A stretch of DNA of 55,992 nucleotides from an uncultured Prevotellaceae bacterium (GTDB lineage Bacteria > Bacteroidota > Bacteroidia > Bacteroidales > Bacteroidaceae). Shown here piece by piece: positions 46,555-54,766 of the stretch (its first letter is position 1; every line of letters begins with the position of its first letter). The stretch lies in the NCBI GenBank assembly GCA_947169115.1, contig CAMVOK010000022.1, positions 1-55,992 of the forward strand, read 5' to 3'. Below the pieces are notes generated by a model, which was not told where the DNA came from, did no database searches, and saw only the letters and a program-made list of their open reading frames with translations. A program made the translations under genes and the position numbers.

Positions 46555-47805
46555 TCAACATATCTCCTGTTTTACTTTGCGTTTACTCTTCTCGTATTCC
46601 TCGCGTAATCCCTCCAACTCCAACTTGCGGTAGAGTTTGTTCCAATAATAGTTGTTGGCCCTTACCCTTGCTTTGTGCATTTTGCAGATTGCCGTAGCAC
46701 GTTGATATATAGTTGGAGTGTCTGCCGCATCATAGTTTTCTCCCTGGCACCATGCACAACCGCTTGCCACTTCACAATCAATGCACTCCTTTGGCGATTG
46801 CGTGGTACGGTCCAGTGTCAGGAATGGGCGCAACTTGTTTTTGTCTATGCCGTCATGAACATTTCCAATAATGATAGGCTTCTTGTTTCGGAGTGAATAT
46901 CCAGCAAAACGAGTACATGGATAGAAGTTACCAGCGGCATCAATGGAGAGCATCATGCCCGCACCGCACCAGTTTTGGTTTTCCTGTACCTTATCCATTG
47001 GTTTCCCGATATGCTCCGAGAAGAACGAACAAGTATAATCTTCGTAATACCCTCCGTCAATGATGGCATCTGCCAACTGCATTAGTTGCTCCTCAAAGCG
47101 GACATCATCACCTTCCTTCCATACATCTTCAAACACACAATTTATATTCACTTCATGAATGCCAAGGGAATAAAGATGCAGAACACTTTCATAGATATAG
47201 GGAATGTCTGCCGAACTTATTGTTACTTTTGTTCCTTCATTAGGGAACTGGGCTAACCATAGGGGTATATTTTTAATGACATCGTCATACGAGCCATGCT
47301 TTTCTTCCGGCCGTGGCATGACGCCTTGCTCCATCTCCTTCGTTTTCCAAATGCGGTTGAGGTCATGCTTCCGTTTCGTCCCATCGATGGTAATGCCAAT
47401 ACTCAAGTGTTCACGGTTCTTATTAATGAACCGCTGCACTTTTTCCGTATGGTAATTTATACCGTTCGTGGAAAAATTAAAACGATAAGAATTAAACCAA
47501 TGGTGATTCCTGTAGAACATTTCTGTTTTCAGATAGTCACATATTGTGTCAATAAGTTCTATCTCCAAAAATGGCTCTCCCCCGATAAATTCCCAAACGA
47601 CACTGTCCTCCTTAAACTCTGACTCATGGTCGAGGATATAGTCAATAGCTTGCTTGGCTACCTCCCACGTCATTCGCTCTTTCGAATTCTTCCCTACAAG
47701 GTAACAATACTTACAGGCTAATTGACAATCCTTTGTAACTATGAAAGTTATACTTTTTGAGAAGCCTTCCTTCCATGGTCTTTCCATACTTTTTATGGCT
47801 GACAT
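46555..47805 (-). CDS. Radical SAM/SPASM peptide maturase, CXXX-repeat target type
   Basis: The 416-residue enzyme has the radical SAM motif CQLACKYC (C-x3-C-x2-C) near 27, then EFIGGEPFLEIELIDTICDY (the GGEP motif). Auxiliary-cluster Cys are in WCGAGMMLSIDAAGNFYPC near 290 and CIDCEVASGCAWCQGEN near 343. It should reduce SAM and modify the Cys-rich core of the peptide encoded just upstream, for example as thioether links. I chose the ATG at 47805, 7 bases after the peptide stop; an upstream GTG would overlap that gene. It belongs to the SPASM group that acts on CXXX-repeat targets. Confidence 0.85.
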   Translation of the reverse strand: MSAIKSMERPWKEGFSKSITFIVTKDCQLACKYCYLVGKNSKERMTWEVAKQAIDYILDHESEFKEDSVVWEFIGGEPFLEIELIDTICDYLKTEMFYRNHHWFNSYRFNFSTNGINYHTEKVQRFINKNREHLSIGITIDGTKRKHDLNRIWKTKEMEQGVMPRPEEKHGSYDDVIKNIPLWLAQFPNEGTKVTISSADIPYIYESVLHLYSLGIHEVNINCVFEDVWKEGDDVRFEEQLMQLADAIIDGGYYEDYTCSFFSEHIGKPMDKVQENQNWCGAGMMLSIDAAGNFYPCTRFAGYSLRNKKPIIIGNVHDGIDKNKLRPFLTLDRTTQSPKECIDCEVASGCAWCQGENYDAADTPTIYQRATAICKMHKARVRANNYYWNKLYRKLELEGLREEYEKSKRKVKQEIC

Positions 47806-47812
47806 ACATCTA

Positions 47813-48139
47813 CTATTTTGTGGCACCTGATGCTGTACCTACACACATATATTTACATGTACTTATACATAATTGTATGCAATTTGCCCGACAAGTTGAA
47901 GACCGAGTAGAAATATCTTGACATTGTGACTGGCAAGTTCGAGTGCAAACTGTCATACATTTTGTACAACCTTTTGTGCCTTGCTCTCCAGTGCTTGGAT
48001 ACGGTTCGTCAATCTCACACGATGTTAAAAATGATGGTAATATACTCAATGCAACTGCCGGAACAAGCAATCCTGCTGCCTTTTTGAAGAATTTTCTCCT
48101 GTTGATAATCTCTTCGTTGTTTGTTTTTTTCATAACCAT
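47813..48139 (-). CDS. CXXX-repeat precursor peptide with Tat signal and lipobox
   Basis: The protein has 106-108 residues (ATG at 48133 or 48139). The leader has a twin-arginine motif INRRKFFKKAAGLL and a hydrophobic run, then a lipobox LTSC with Cys39 (numbering from 48133). After a spacer come ten Cys at 56, 59, 63, 67, 71, 81, 85, 89, 93 and 97, spaced by three residues except for one C-x2-C and one nine-residue loop: CTKCMTVCTRTCQSQC and CRANCIQLCISTCKYMC. This is the CXXX repeat, the likely substrate of the adjacent radical SAM enzyme. Export by the Tat path fits a modified, folded peptide, and lipidation would hold it at the membrane. Confidence 0.85.
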   Translation of the reverse strand: MVMKKTNNEEIINRRKFFKKAAGLLVPAVALSILPSFLTSCEIDEPYPSTGEQGTKGCTKCMTVCTRTCQSQCQDISTRSSTCRANCIQLCISTCKYMCVGTASGATK

Positions 48140-48145
48140 TTGAGA

Positions 48146-49000
48146 TTATAAAGTTATACCTATTTTTGTATAAAAATGATTTAACTTTTTGACTGTATGT
48201 TGAAGCCCGAAGTTAAAATCAAGTTTCTTATAATGGAATCCAGGACCAAATTCACAATAAAAATTGGCCCCGTTGGGTTTGGGGTGAATATAAAAGTCTG
48301 CTCCTATAGACAAGCCCAAAAATGGAGTAAAGTTATCTTTAAGTGGATAATAACCGCGCATATTTACATATGTTGCCATCAACCAAGGAAGATCTTGACC
48401 TTTGTAATGATGCGTATGCATATCAATATCTATCCCAAGGGCAACAGATGTGTATTGACTTAGTTGGACACCTTGTAATGTACCAACACCAATCGTTTGC
48501 GTGTAGGATTTTTTAGCTGACGTGTTGTACAAAAAATGCGTTACCCCCATATACTTGGGATCCCATTCCCATTTTTTTGTAGAATGTGATTGCTTTTGTC
48601 TATGTAGTTCCTGTTTATGTGTTATTGAAACACATTCTTGTTCTCTACCTTGCTGTGTATTTCCCAAATTCGATGCTTGGAATTGTTGCACATTTCCCTT
48701 TTTAGGAGTTTGGTCTTGTTTCGTACGATTGGGCTCAGGTGTTAAAAATTGTGCACTCACAAATCTCCTCTGTCCCTTATATCCAATCTCAGCCCAACCA
48801 TTGTTGATGTTGAACACCTGGACATTCTCATCTAAAATTAATGAGCCTACAACTGACGCACGTGTTGATGGGGATTGCCTTACGTTGAGCTTTTGGACCG
48901 TAACCCGATAGTTTTTTTGTGACTTCAGGTACAAAGGGAAAAACAGCAGGAGAATACAGAGAATTCCAAATTTTCTCGCCATTTCATGTCTATAATCCAT
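48146..49000 (-). CDS. SH3-domain protein with beta-barrel-like C-terminus
   Basis: The protein (284 residues from the ATG at 49000; up to 287 with an upstream GTG) has a hydrophobic signal (RKFGILCILLLFFPLYLKSQ). A bacterial SH3 domain follows, with YRVTVQKLNVRQSPSTRASV near 32 and GWAEIGYKGQRRFVSAQFL near 72. The C-terminal 120 residues have alternating aromatic strands and end in YTKIGITL, as in a porin-like barrel (HFLYNTSAKKSYTQTIGVG; LGLSIGADFYIHP). It is the first gene of the CXXX run, 6-12 bases before the peptide start. It may anchor the product to the wall or outer membrane; inferred. Confidence 0.65.
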   Translation of the reverse strand: MDYRHEMARKFGILCILLLFFPLYLKSQKNYRVTVQKLNVRQSPSTRASVVGSLILDENVQVFNINNGWAEIGYKGQRRFVSAQFLTPEPNRTKQDQTPKKGNVQQFQASNLGNTQQGREQECVSITHKQELHRQKQSHSTKKWEWDPKYMGVTHFLYNTSAKKSYTQTIGVGTLQGVQLSQYTSVALGIDIDMHTHHYKGQDLPWLMATYVNMRGYYPLKDNFTPFLGLSIGADFYIHPKPNGANFYCEFGPGFHYKKLDFNFGLQHTVKKLNHFYTKIGITL

Positions 49001-49089
49001 CTTTTTCACTTATAATTAACTACCGACAGACACCCCAGAATCGGCTAATCATGTTAACTGTAAGTTTTGAGACATATAGATACAAAAAG

Positions 49090-49428
49090 CGCGGGAGTCT
49101 TTGTCTCTGTTACTTGTCCCGCTCTTCGAGGCCTTCGCATTGCCTACTTGCCTTTGGACAAGCAACAATACAGAGGCCCACGCGTACGTATGCATACAAT
49201 ATACCTATATATAGTATATAGGCAAGATATGTAGAAGCATACCCTGTAGGCGTCCCATGTTGCTTTGTTTTCTGGCAAGTTATGGAGTTTGCGAAGTTCC
49301 GAAGAGCCAAAGAACAAAGCGTCAGAAGAACGCTTTTGTCATATATGTGCCCCACCTATTCGTTTCTGTACATTTCCTATCGGCAGCTACAGATCTGCAC
49401 CACTCTTGGTGTCAGACGAAAGGGTTGG
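49090..49428 (-). ncRNA. Candidate small transcript or decayed leader
   Basis: A -7 box (49435-49442, minus TAATTTTG, with TTG 18 bases further up at 49461-49463) precedes this stretch. A weak terminator follows: 49091-49096 with 49117-49122, then CTTTTTG on the minus strand. Between them are hairpins (49204-49211 with 49215-49222, arm CCTATATA; 49318-49323 with 49331-49336). An 81-codon open frame at 49110-49355 (minus) has no recognised features. It may be a small RNA or a repeat remnant. The rest of 49010-49523 shows no gene I can support. Confidence 0.3.
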
Positions 49429-49523
49429 ACATGGCAAAATTACAAAATAAATGTGAATGCCAAAACAATTTGGCAATAAAATTTGTGTATTCCCCGAAAA
49501 AGTTATGTTAGGCGTGCCTTCCT

Positions 49524-49823
49524 TTACCGTTTCCTATAAACCTTTAAGGGACTACGCCGAGACGATCGTATGCTCAGCACCGTTAGTTTTCTGGAGTTGT
49601 AGCGGAAAATGATGGTGAAGTCCATCAAATAAAAGAAACGTATATCTGATTGAGTGGAGGGACTGCTTGCTGTAGGCATTACGGAAAGCAACTGTAATTC
49701 GTCAAGCAGGTATTCCAGCAAACGACGACTATATACGTCACTCCCATTTCGTTCGTCGTAGAACTCTAATATCTTCTGGAGTTGGATTGTGCTTCTACGA
49801 CTAAATTCAACAATTAGAGCCAT
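49524..49823 (-). CDS. RelE/ParE-family toxin
   Basis: The 99-residue protein has the plasmid-stabilisation fold pattern: FSRRSTIQLQKILEFYDERN near 8, LLEYLLDELQLLSVMP near 36, DIRFFYLMDFTIIFRYN near 61 and a C-terminal LTVLSIRSSRRSPLKVYRKR. Toxins of this family cut mRNA at the ribosome or block gyrase; I cannot tell which. It overlaps the antitoxin stop by 10 bases, so the antitoxin is made first, as usual. Confidence 0.8.
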   Translation of the reverse strand: MALIVEFSRRSTIQLQKILEFYDERNGSDVYSRRLLEYLLDELQLLSVMPTASSPSTQSDIRFFYLMDFTIIFRYNSRKLTVLSIRSSRRSPLKVYRKR

Positions 49824-50059
49824 TTTGCAAACATGTTTCTAAACTCTGCCATAGAAACTGTCTCCCCACGCTCCACCTCTGCCATTTCCTCCTCAATGTC
49901 GGGAGAAACTTGCAGTACACCGTTCACGATATGGGCATAAGCCACATCCTCTGGCTGTACCTGTATCTTAGGTTCGACCAAAGCTACGGCTGGTTCAGAG
50001 AGCGTCTGACTGCTATTGTTCTCTTCCTCAATTTGTGGGTATGGTTTGCTTCCTGTCAT
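49814..50059 (-). CDS. Antitoxin of the RelE/ParE-type module
   Basis: The 81-residue acidic protein has a disordered start (TGSKPYPQIEEENNSSQTL) and a conserved-looking tail, SPDIEEEMAEVERGETVSMA then EFRNMFAKW. The tail GETVSMAEFRNMFAKW resembles the toxin-binding part of small antitoxins. It has no clear DNA-binding motif, so repression may need the complex. It is preceded by a -7 box at 50109-50116. Confidence 0.7.
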   Translation of the reverse strand: MTGSKPYPQIEEENNSSQTLSEPAVALVEPKIQVQPEDVAYAHIVNGVLQVSPDIEEEMAEVERGETVSMAEFRNMFAKWL

Positions 50060-50108
50060 ATTATGTATTTTATTGTACTTACAACCGTCATAACACGAAT
50101 CTGGAAGC

Positions 50109-50116
50109 CAAAGTTA
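50109..50116 (-). promoter_or_regulatory. -7 box for the toxin-antitoxin operon
   Basis: The minus strand reads TAACTTTG, 50 bases before the ATG at 50059. A second such box (50181-50188) lies in a hairpin 72 bases upstream, and may feed the same operon. Confidence 0.55.
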
Positions 50117-50170
50117 CGAAAAGTCGAGAGCAAAACAAAATAAATACGTTTGTTTTTTTGCCGAGACGGA

Positions 50171-50494
50171 GTAACTTATCCAAAGTTACGTAATCGGAAG
50201 GTCAAAGACCTACGCTTGCGTAGAGTAACGGAGCAAGAAAAAACGAGAGAAAAGCCAAATTTATTTGAGCTTTTCCGAGTGCCATGTAGGTTCGGCAAAG
50301 CCCGAAGGGCTGATAAGATTACAGGCAGGGGTAGAACCCCTGTTAAAATGTATGCAGTATGCAAACCCCGAAGGGGTGGCAGAACTGTCTGTCGCCTTTT
50401 CTTGCACAGCAAGCGTAGAGCCCCTTCGGGTCGTCCGATTACAGGGCTAACGTTACGGCTTTTTTTAGCATGGGCTTTACCCCTGCCTGTAATC
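50171..50494. repeat. Highly structured intergenic repeat element
   Basis: Perfect 17-base arms at 50317-50333 and 50478-50494 (GATTACAGGCAGGGGTA and its complement) enclose 144 bases with several small hairpins (CCCCGAAGGGG types). To the left are GTAACTT/AAGTTAC (50171-50189) and CTACGC/GCGTAG with a 2-base loop (50210-50223). There is no gene in 50060-50606. CCCCGAAGGGG palindromes of this kind are common between genes in Bacteroidetes; the function is unknown. Confidence 0.65.
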
Positions 50495-50606
50495 TGTTGC
50501 CCATTCTGGGCCTTGATGGTACGATTGCGTATAATTTGCCGACAAAAACAAAGTCTATGAATTCGTCGTAACCGATTACTTGCCGCTTGCCGTGCAAAAA
50601 TTGACG

Positions 50607-51521
50607 TTAAATACTAATTCTTTTTCCTTCCTCGGCCAGTATGGTATTGGGGAATATCTGTTGTGCTTCGGCAAGCATTTGTGCTTCGTTTTCTATGCGT
50701 GCGGAGTAGTGACCGATGCAGAGTTGTCCCACTTGGGCTTCGAGAGCCACGCGAGCAGCCTCTTCCGTGGTGCTATGGAAGGTCTGACGGGCACGCATTT
50801 CGTCTCCCTTCCCAAATGTTGCTTCGTGGAACAGCAAATCCACACCTCTTACTAGGTCTGCCAGACCGGGTTGGGGAGCCGTGTCGCTACAATAGGCGAA
50901 GCTGCGCGTGGGAGACGGGGGCGTTGTCAGGCGTTCGTTGGGAATCAGTGTCCCGTCTGGCAGGGTCCAGTCCATGCCAGCCTTGATGTTGTTGATTTGA
51001 CTGACGGGAATCTCGTACATGTCAATGATGTCCCGACAGATATGTCTTTGTCCGGGTTTTTCGCGGAACAGAAATCCGCAACAGGGTACACGGTGACGCA
51101 GAGGTAGGCTCCACACCTCCATGGAACGCTCTTCGTGGATGAGCTGGTGCTGGGTGGTATCGACGGCATGAAAAACGACATGGAACTCCAGATTGGGACA
51201 AAAGAGATGGAGGGCACTCTGGAGGAACGGTTCCAGTTCTTTAGGCCCATGGATATGGAGGTCGAAGGTGCGCCCGAGCAGACTCATCGTGCAGATGAGC
51301 CCGGGGAGTCCCAGACAGTGGTCGCCGTGGGCATGTGAGATGAAGATGTGCCCGATACGCTTCATGCTCAGTCCGAGACGTGCGAAGCGCATTTGCGTCC
51401 CTTCTCCACAATCAATCATGAAGTTTTTGCCTCGTGTCGATAATACTTGACACGCAGGACGATGGCGCTGTGTCGGGTTGGCACTTCCGCATCCCAGGAT
51501 ATAGAGGTCTAAGGGTTCCAC
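50607..51521 (-). CDS. rnz: Ribonuclease Z, tRNA 3' processing endonuclease
   Basis: The protein (304 residues from a GTG at 51521; 310 from a TTG at 51539) cleaves pre-tRNA 3' trailers. It has YILGCGSANPTQRHRPACQV at the start, the metal motif HAHGDHCLGLPGL near 64, FHEATFGKGDEMRARQTFHS near 242, and GHYSARIENEAQMLAEAQQI near 274. These are the family's metallo-beta-lactamase residues. The start is uncertain because no ATG is present; the GTG gives the usual MEPLDLYILGCG-type start. Confidence 0.93.
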   Translation of the reverse strand: MEPLDLYILGCGSANPTQRHRPACQVLSTRGKNFMIDCGEGTQMRFARLGLSMKRIGHIFISHAHGDHCLGLPGLICTMSLLGRTFDLHIHGPKELEPFLQSALHLFCPNLEFHVVFHAVDTTQHQLIHEERSMEVWSLPLRHRVPCCGFLFREKPGQRHICRDIIDMYEIPVSQINNIKAGMDWTLPDGTLIPNERLTTPPSPTRSFAYCSDTAPQPGLADLVRGVDLLFHEATFGKGDEMRARQTFHSTTEEAARVALEAQVGQLCIGHYSARIENEAQMLAEAQQIFPNTILAEEGKRISI

Positions 51522-51530
51522 TCTTCTGTT

Positions 51531-51562
51531 GAATGTCAAATGTCAGATGTCAAATGTAAGAG
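51531..51562. repeat. ATGTCAAATGTCAG micro-repeat
   Basis: Two to three copies of a TGTCA(A/G)ATG unit overlap the rnz start region. A related TGTACATTTGACATTATACA run lies at 51607-51636. The two flank the rpsA terminator. Confidence 0.55.
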
Positions 51563-51589
51563 AGACACGCATCGTATGCGCGTCTCTCT
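51559..51589 (-). terminator. Terminator of rpsA
   Basis: A 14-bp stem with one mismatch (51559-51572 with 51576-51589, arm AGAGAGACACGCAT) has a 3-base loop. It is 60 bases past the rpsA stop. On the minus strand the base run after it is weakly T-rich (TTACATTTG). Confidence 0.7.
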
Positions 51590-51649
51590 TTGTATGGAAT
51601 TTCGTATAATGTACATTTGACATTATACATTTTACATCCTGTTAAGGAT

Positions 51650-53434
51650 TTACTTCTCGCCTTCCATCTTAGCCTTCAGCTCAGCCAGAGCGTCGATGTC
51701 GCCCAGAGTGGTGCTGGCAGCTTGGTTCTGGATAGCGGGTGCTTCGGCCTTCTTGGCGTTGCGAGGAGCCTTAGCCTTCTTTTCCTCACGGGCAGCACGC
51801 TGAACATCTTCGTAGATGCGGCTGTGGCTGAGGATGATGCGCTTGTTCTCCTTGTTGAACTCGATAACCTTGAACTGCAGTTTCTCGTTGAGCTGAGCCT
51901 GACTGCCGTCCTCCTTAACGAGGTGCTTGGGTGTTGCGAAGCCTTCTACGCCGTACTCCAGTTGGATGACTGCGCCCTTGTCGAGCATTTCGGTGATAGT
52001 ACCCTCGTGGATGCTGTCAACGGTGAAGATGGTCTCGAATACGTCCCAAGGATTCTCTTCGAGCTGCTTGTGACCGAGAGAGAGACGACGGTTGGTCTTG
52101 TCAATCTCCAGTACGCATACCTCCAGTTCGGCACCAATCTGGGTGAACTCGCTGGGGTGCTTAATCTTCTTGGTCCAGCTCAGGTCGCTGATGTGGATGA
52201 GGCCGTCAACGCCCTCTTCGATTTCAACGAAGATACCGAAGTTGGTGAAGTTACGCACACGTGCGGTATGCTTTGAACCTACAGGGTATTTCTCCTCGAT
52301 GTTCTGCCAGGGATCGTCCTTCAGCTGCTTGATGCCGAGAGACATCTTGCGCTCTTCGCGGTTCAGAGTCAGGATGACTGCCTCTACCTCGTCGCCAACC
52401 TTCATGAAGTCCTGGGCACTGCGCAGGTGCTGGCTCCATGACATTTCGCTTACGTGGATGAGACCCTCTACACCAGGAGCGATTTCTACGAATGCTCCGT
52501 AGTCGGCCATAACGACAACCTTGCCCTTTACGTGGTCGCCTACCTTCAGGTTGGCATCCAGAGCATCCCAGGGGTGTGGAGTCAGCTGCTTCAGACCCAG
52601 AGCGATGCGCTTCTTCTCGTTGTCGAAGTCGAGGATAACAACATTGATTTTCTGATCCAGTTCCACAATCTCGTGAGGATCGCTTACGCGGCCCCAGCTG
52701 AGGTCTGTGATGTGGATGAGTCCATCTACGCCACCCAGGTCGATGAATACACCGTAAGAGGTGATGTTCTTGACAGTTCCTTCCAGAACCTGACCCTTCT
52801 CCAGACGGCTCATGATTTCCTGCTTCTGAGCCTCCAGTTCGGCCTCGATGAGAGCCTTGTGGCTGACAACTACGTTCTTGTATTCCTGGTTGATCTTCAC
52901 AACCTTGAACTCCATTGTCTTGCCCACGAATATGTCGTAGTCGCGGATGGGCTTAACATCAATCTGAGAGCCGGGCAGGAAGGCCTCGATGCCGAATACA
53001 TCGACAATCATACCACCCTTTGTGCGGCACTTGATGTAACCCTTGATGATTTCTTCCTTCTCCATAGCCTCGTTCACGCGATCCCAAGAGCGGCTTGCAC
53101 GAGCTTTCTTGTGAGAGAGGATGAGTTGTCCCTTCTTGTCTTCTTGGTTTTCGATGTAAACCTCTACCGTGTCACCCACCTTCAGGTCGGGGTTGTAGCG
53201 GAACTCGCCAGCGGGGATGATACCATCGCTCTTAGAGCCGATGTTTACGACCACCTCGCGCTTGTTGATAGAGATAACTGTGCCATCAACAACCTTGTGG
53301 TCGTCGATTTTGTTCAGAGAGCCTTCGTAAGCACTCTCCTGAGCCTCGCGGCTCACGCCAGTGTTGGCATCACCATTGGCATAGGCTTCCCAGTTGAAAC
53401 CTTCCAGGGGTGCGACATTTTTGTAATCTGCCAT
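51650..53434 (-). CDS. rpsA: 30S ribosomal protein S1
   Basis: The 594-residue protein has six S1 (OB-fold) RNA-binding repeats, with clear ones at GVDGLIHITDLSWGRVSDPH, GVEGLIHVSEMSWSQHLRSA and GVDGLIHISDLSWTKKIKHP. It binds mRNA and helps initiate translation, which matters in Bacteroidetes where Shine-Dalgarno pairing is weak. The C-terminal tail is Ala- and Lys-rich. The length is usual for the group. It has its own promoter at 53499-53506. Confidence 0.97.
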   Translation of the reverse strand: MADYKNVAPLEGFNWEAYANGDANTGVSREAQESAYEGSLNKIDDHKVVDGTVISINKREVVVNIGSKSDGIIPAGEFRYNPDLKVGDTVEVYIENQEDKKGQLILSHKKARASRSWDRVNEAMEKEEIIKGYIKCRTKGGMIVDVFGIEAFLPGSQIDVKPIRDYDIFVGKTMEFKVVKINQEYKNVVVSHKALIEAELEAQKQEIMSRLEKGQVLEGTVKNITSYGVFIDLGGVDGLIHITDLSWGRVSDPHEIVELDQKINVVILDFDNEKKRIALGLKQLTPHPWDALDANLKVGDHVKGKVVVMADYGAFVEIAPGVEGLIHVSEMSWSQHLRSAQDFMKVGDEVEAVILTLNREERKMSLGIKQLKDDPWQNIEEKYPVGSKHTARVRNFTNFGIFVEIEEGVDGLIHISDLSWTKKIKHPSEFTQIGAELEVCVLEIDKTNRRLSLGHKQLEENPWDVFETIFTVDSIHEGTITEMLDKGAVIQLEYGVEGFATPKHLVKEDGSQAQLNEKLQFKVIEFNKENKRIILSHSRIYEDVQRAAREEKKAKAPRNAKKAEAPAIQNQAASTTLGDIDALAELKAKMEGEK

Positions 53435-53498
53435 GTTAAATAATTGTTTGTTAAGTAATTAAATAGAGTTAGACTTTATGTTGATACAAACTCGGGCG

Positions 53499-53506
53499 CA
53501 AAGATA
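53499..53506 (-). promoter_or_regulatory. -7 box for rpsA
   Basis: The minus strand reads TATCTTTG, 65 bases before the rpsA ATG. It is divergent from the pfkA promoter. Confidence 0.65.
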
Positions 53507-53544
53507 CGAAAAAGTCGGCGATTTGCCAAATTTTTAAAAAATAT

Positions 53545-53575
53545 TTGCGTTTTCCCATACTTATTCGTACCTTTG
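53545..53575 (+). promoter_or_regulatory. Promoter of pfkA
   Basis: TTG at 53545-53547 and TACCTTTG at 53568-53575 are 20 bases apart, a full Bacteroidetes promoter. It rules out starts upstream of about 53582 for pfkA. Confidence 0.75.
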
Positions 53576-53601
53576 TGAGGATGAACATAAAAACAATGAC
53601 T

Positions 53602-54579
53602 ATGGGAAAGATTAAGACAATTGGAATACTGACCTCGGGCGGTGACGCACCGGGCATGAATGCGGCCATCCGTGCCGTGACGCGCGGAGCCATTGCCAGT
53701 GGTTTGCGTGTAATGGCCATCTATCGTGGCTATGAAGGTCTGATAAACAATGAAGTACGTGAGTTCCATACCGAGGATGTTTCGGGCATCATCGGCCGTG
53801 GCGGTACGATTCTGAAGACAGCGCGTAGCAAGGATTTCATGACCGTTGAGGGTAGGCAAAAAGCCTATGATGTGATGGTGGCTCGTGAAATTGATGCTCT
53901 GGTGATCATTGGCGGTAATGGGTCGCTCTCAGGTGCGCGGCAATTTGCTCAGGAGTTTGACGTCCCTTGCATCGGTTTGCCGGGTACGATTGACAATGAC
54001 CTGAATGGCACCGACTTGACCATAGGTTACGATACCACGTTGAATACCATCATGGAGTGTGTTGACAAGATTCGTGATACGGCCAATTCCCATGAACGTA
54101 TCTTCTTCGTTGAGGTGATGGGGCGCGATGCGGGATTCTTGGCTCAGAACAGTGCCATTGCGGCAGGTGCAGAGGCGGCCATCATTCCAGAGGACTCTAC
54201 GGGTGCCGACCAGTTGGAACAGTTTATAGGTCGGGGTATCCGTAAGTCTAAGTCCAGTTCGATTGTCATTGTCAGTGAAAGTCCGAAGTGCGGTGCCATG
54301 TATTATGCGGAACGCGTGAAGAAGGAATACCCTGAATATGACGTGCGTGTCAGCATTCTTGGCCATTTGCAACGTGGTGGAAGCCCGTCGGCAGGCGACC
54401 GCATTCTGGCCAGCCGTATGGGGTGGGGGGCCATACAGGCACTATTAGACGGACAGCGAAATGTGATGATTGGCATTCGCAATGACGAAATCGTGTATGT
54501 TCCTTTCTCTCAGGCCGTAAAGAGCGACAAACCGTTGAAGCAGGACCTCATTACCGTCCTCAACACGCTGTCGATATGA
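53602..54579 (+). CDS. pfkA: 6-phosphofructokinase
   Basis: The 325-residue protein phosphorylates fructose 6-phosphate in glycolysis. It has [20 protein letters not shown] at the start, LPGTIDNDL (catalytic Asp, near 125), [15 protein letters not shown] near 167, and [18 protein letters not shown] near 255. The usual GGDGS of ATP-dependent enzymes reads GGNGS here (near 103). The Gly after it fits ATP rather than pyrophosphate use. The ATG at 53602 was chosen to leave room after the promoter and to match the family start MG-x-x-K-x-IGIL. Confidence 0.93.
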   Translation: MGKIKTIGILTSGGDAPGMNAAIRAVTRGAIASGLRVMAIYRGYEGLINNEVREFHTEDVSGIIGRGGTILKTARSKDFMTVEGRQKAYDVMVAREIDALVIIGGNGSLSGARQFAQEFDVPCIGLPGTIDNDLNGTDLTIGYDTTLNTIMECVDKIRDTANSHERIFFVEVMGRDAGFLAQNSAIAAGAEAAIIPEDSTGADQLEQFIGRGIRKSKSSSIVIVSESPKCGAMYYAERVKKEYPEYDVRVSILGHLQRGGSPSAGDRILASRMGWGAIQALLDGQRNVMIGIRNDEIVYVPFSQAVKSDKPLKQDLITVLNTLSI

Positions 54580-54596
54580 TTGGGGGAGTTTAGAGG

Positions 54597-54720
54597 TTTA
54601 GTAATCGGACGCCCGTAGGGCTACGCTTGCAGAGCGAAGCGGGGCAAGAAGTTTAGAGGTTTAGAGGATTAGAAAGTGAGAAGTGACCTCTTCTCACTTC
54701 TCACTTCTCTCTTCTCACAA
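54597..54720. repeat. Cluster of micro-repeats after pfkA
   Basis: GTTTAGAGGTTTAG units (54597-54610 and 54651-54672) flank a copy of the TTCTTGCYCC...GCAAGCG repeat (54628-54656, minus). Next comes a perfect 12-bp hairpin (54675-54686 with 54694-54705, arm AGTGAGAAGTGA, loop 7) built from TTCTCAC units. The hairpin may end pfkA transcription. No gene lies in 54580-55170. Confidence 0.6.
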
Positions 54721-54766
54721 AATTAAAGTTTAAGAGGTTTAAGGGGAGCTTTTAGATTCTTCCGTT

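Noticed and set aside
49110..49355. Open frame of 81 codons on the minus strand
   Set aside because: No recognised motif; kept only as part of a candidate transcript.
49257..49511. Open frame of 84 codons on the plus strand
   Set aside because: Odd composition with many Cys and no start signal; it runs against the promoter and hairpins seen on the other strand.
50150..50560. Open frame of 136 codons on the plus strand
   Set aside because: It spans the palindromic repeat element and its translation is Arg- and Gly-rich without any protein-like pattern.
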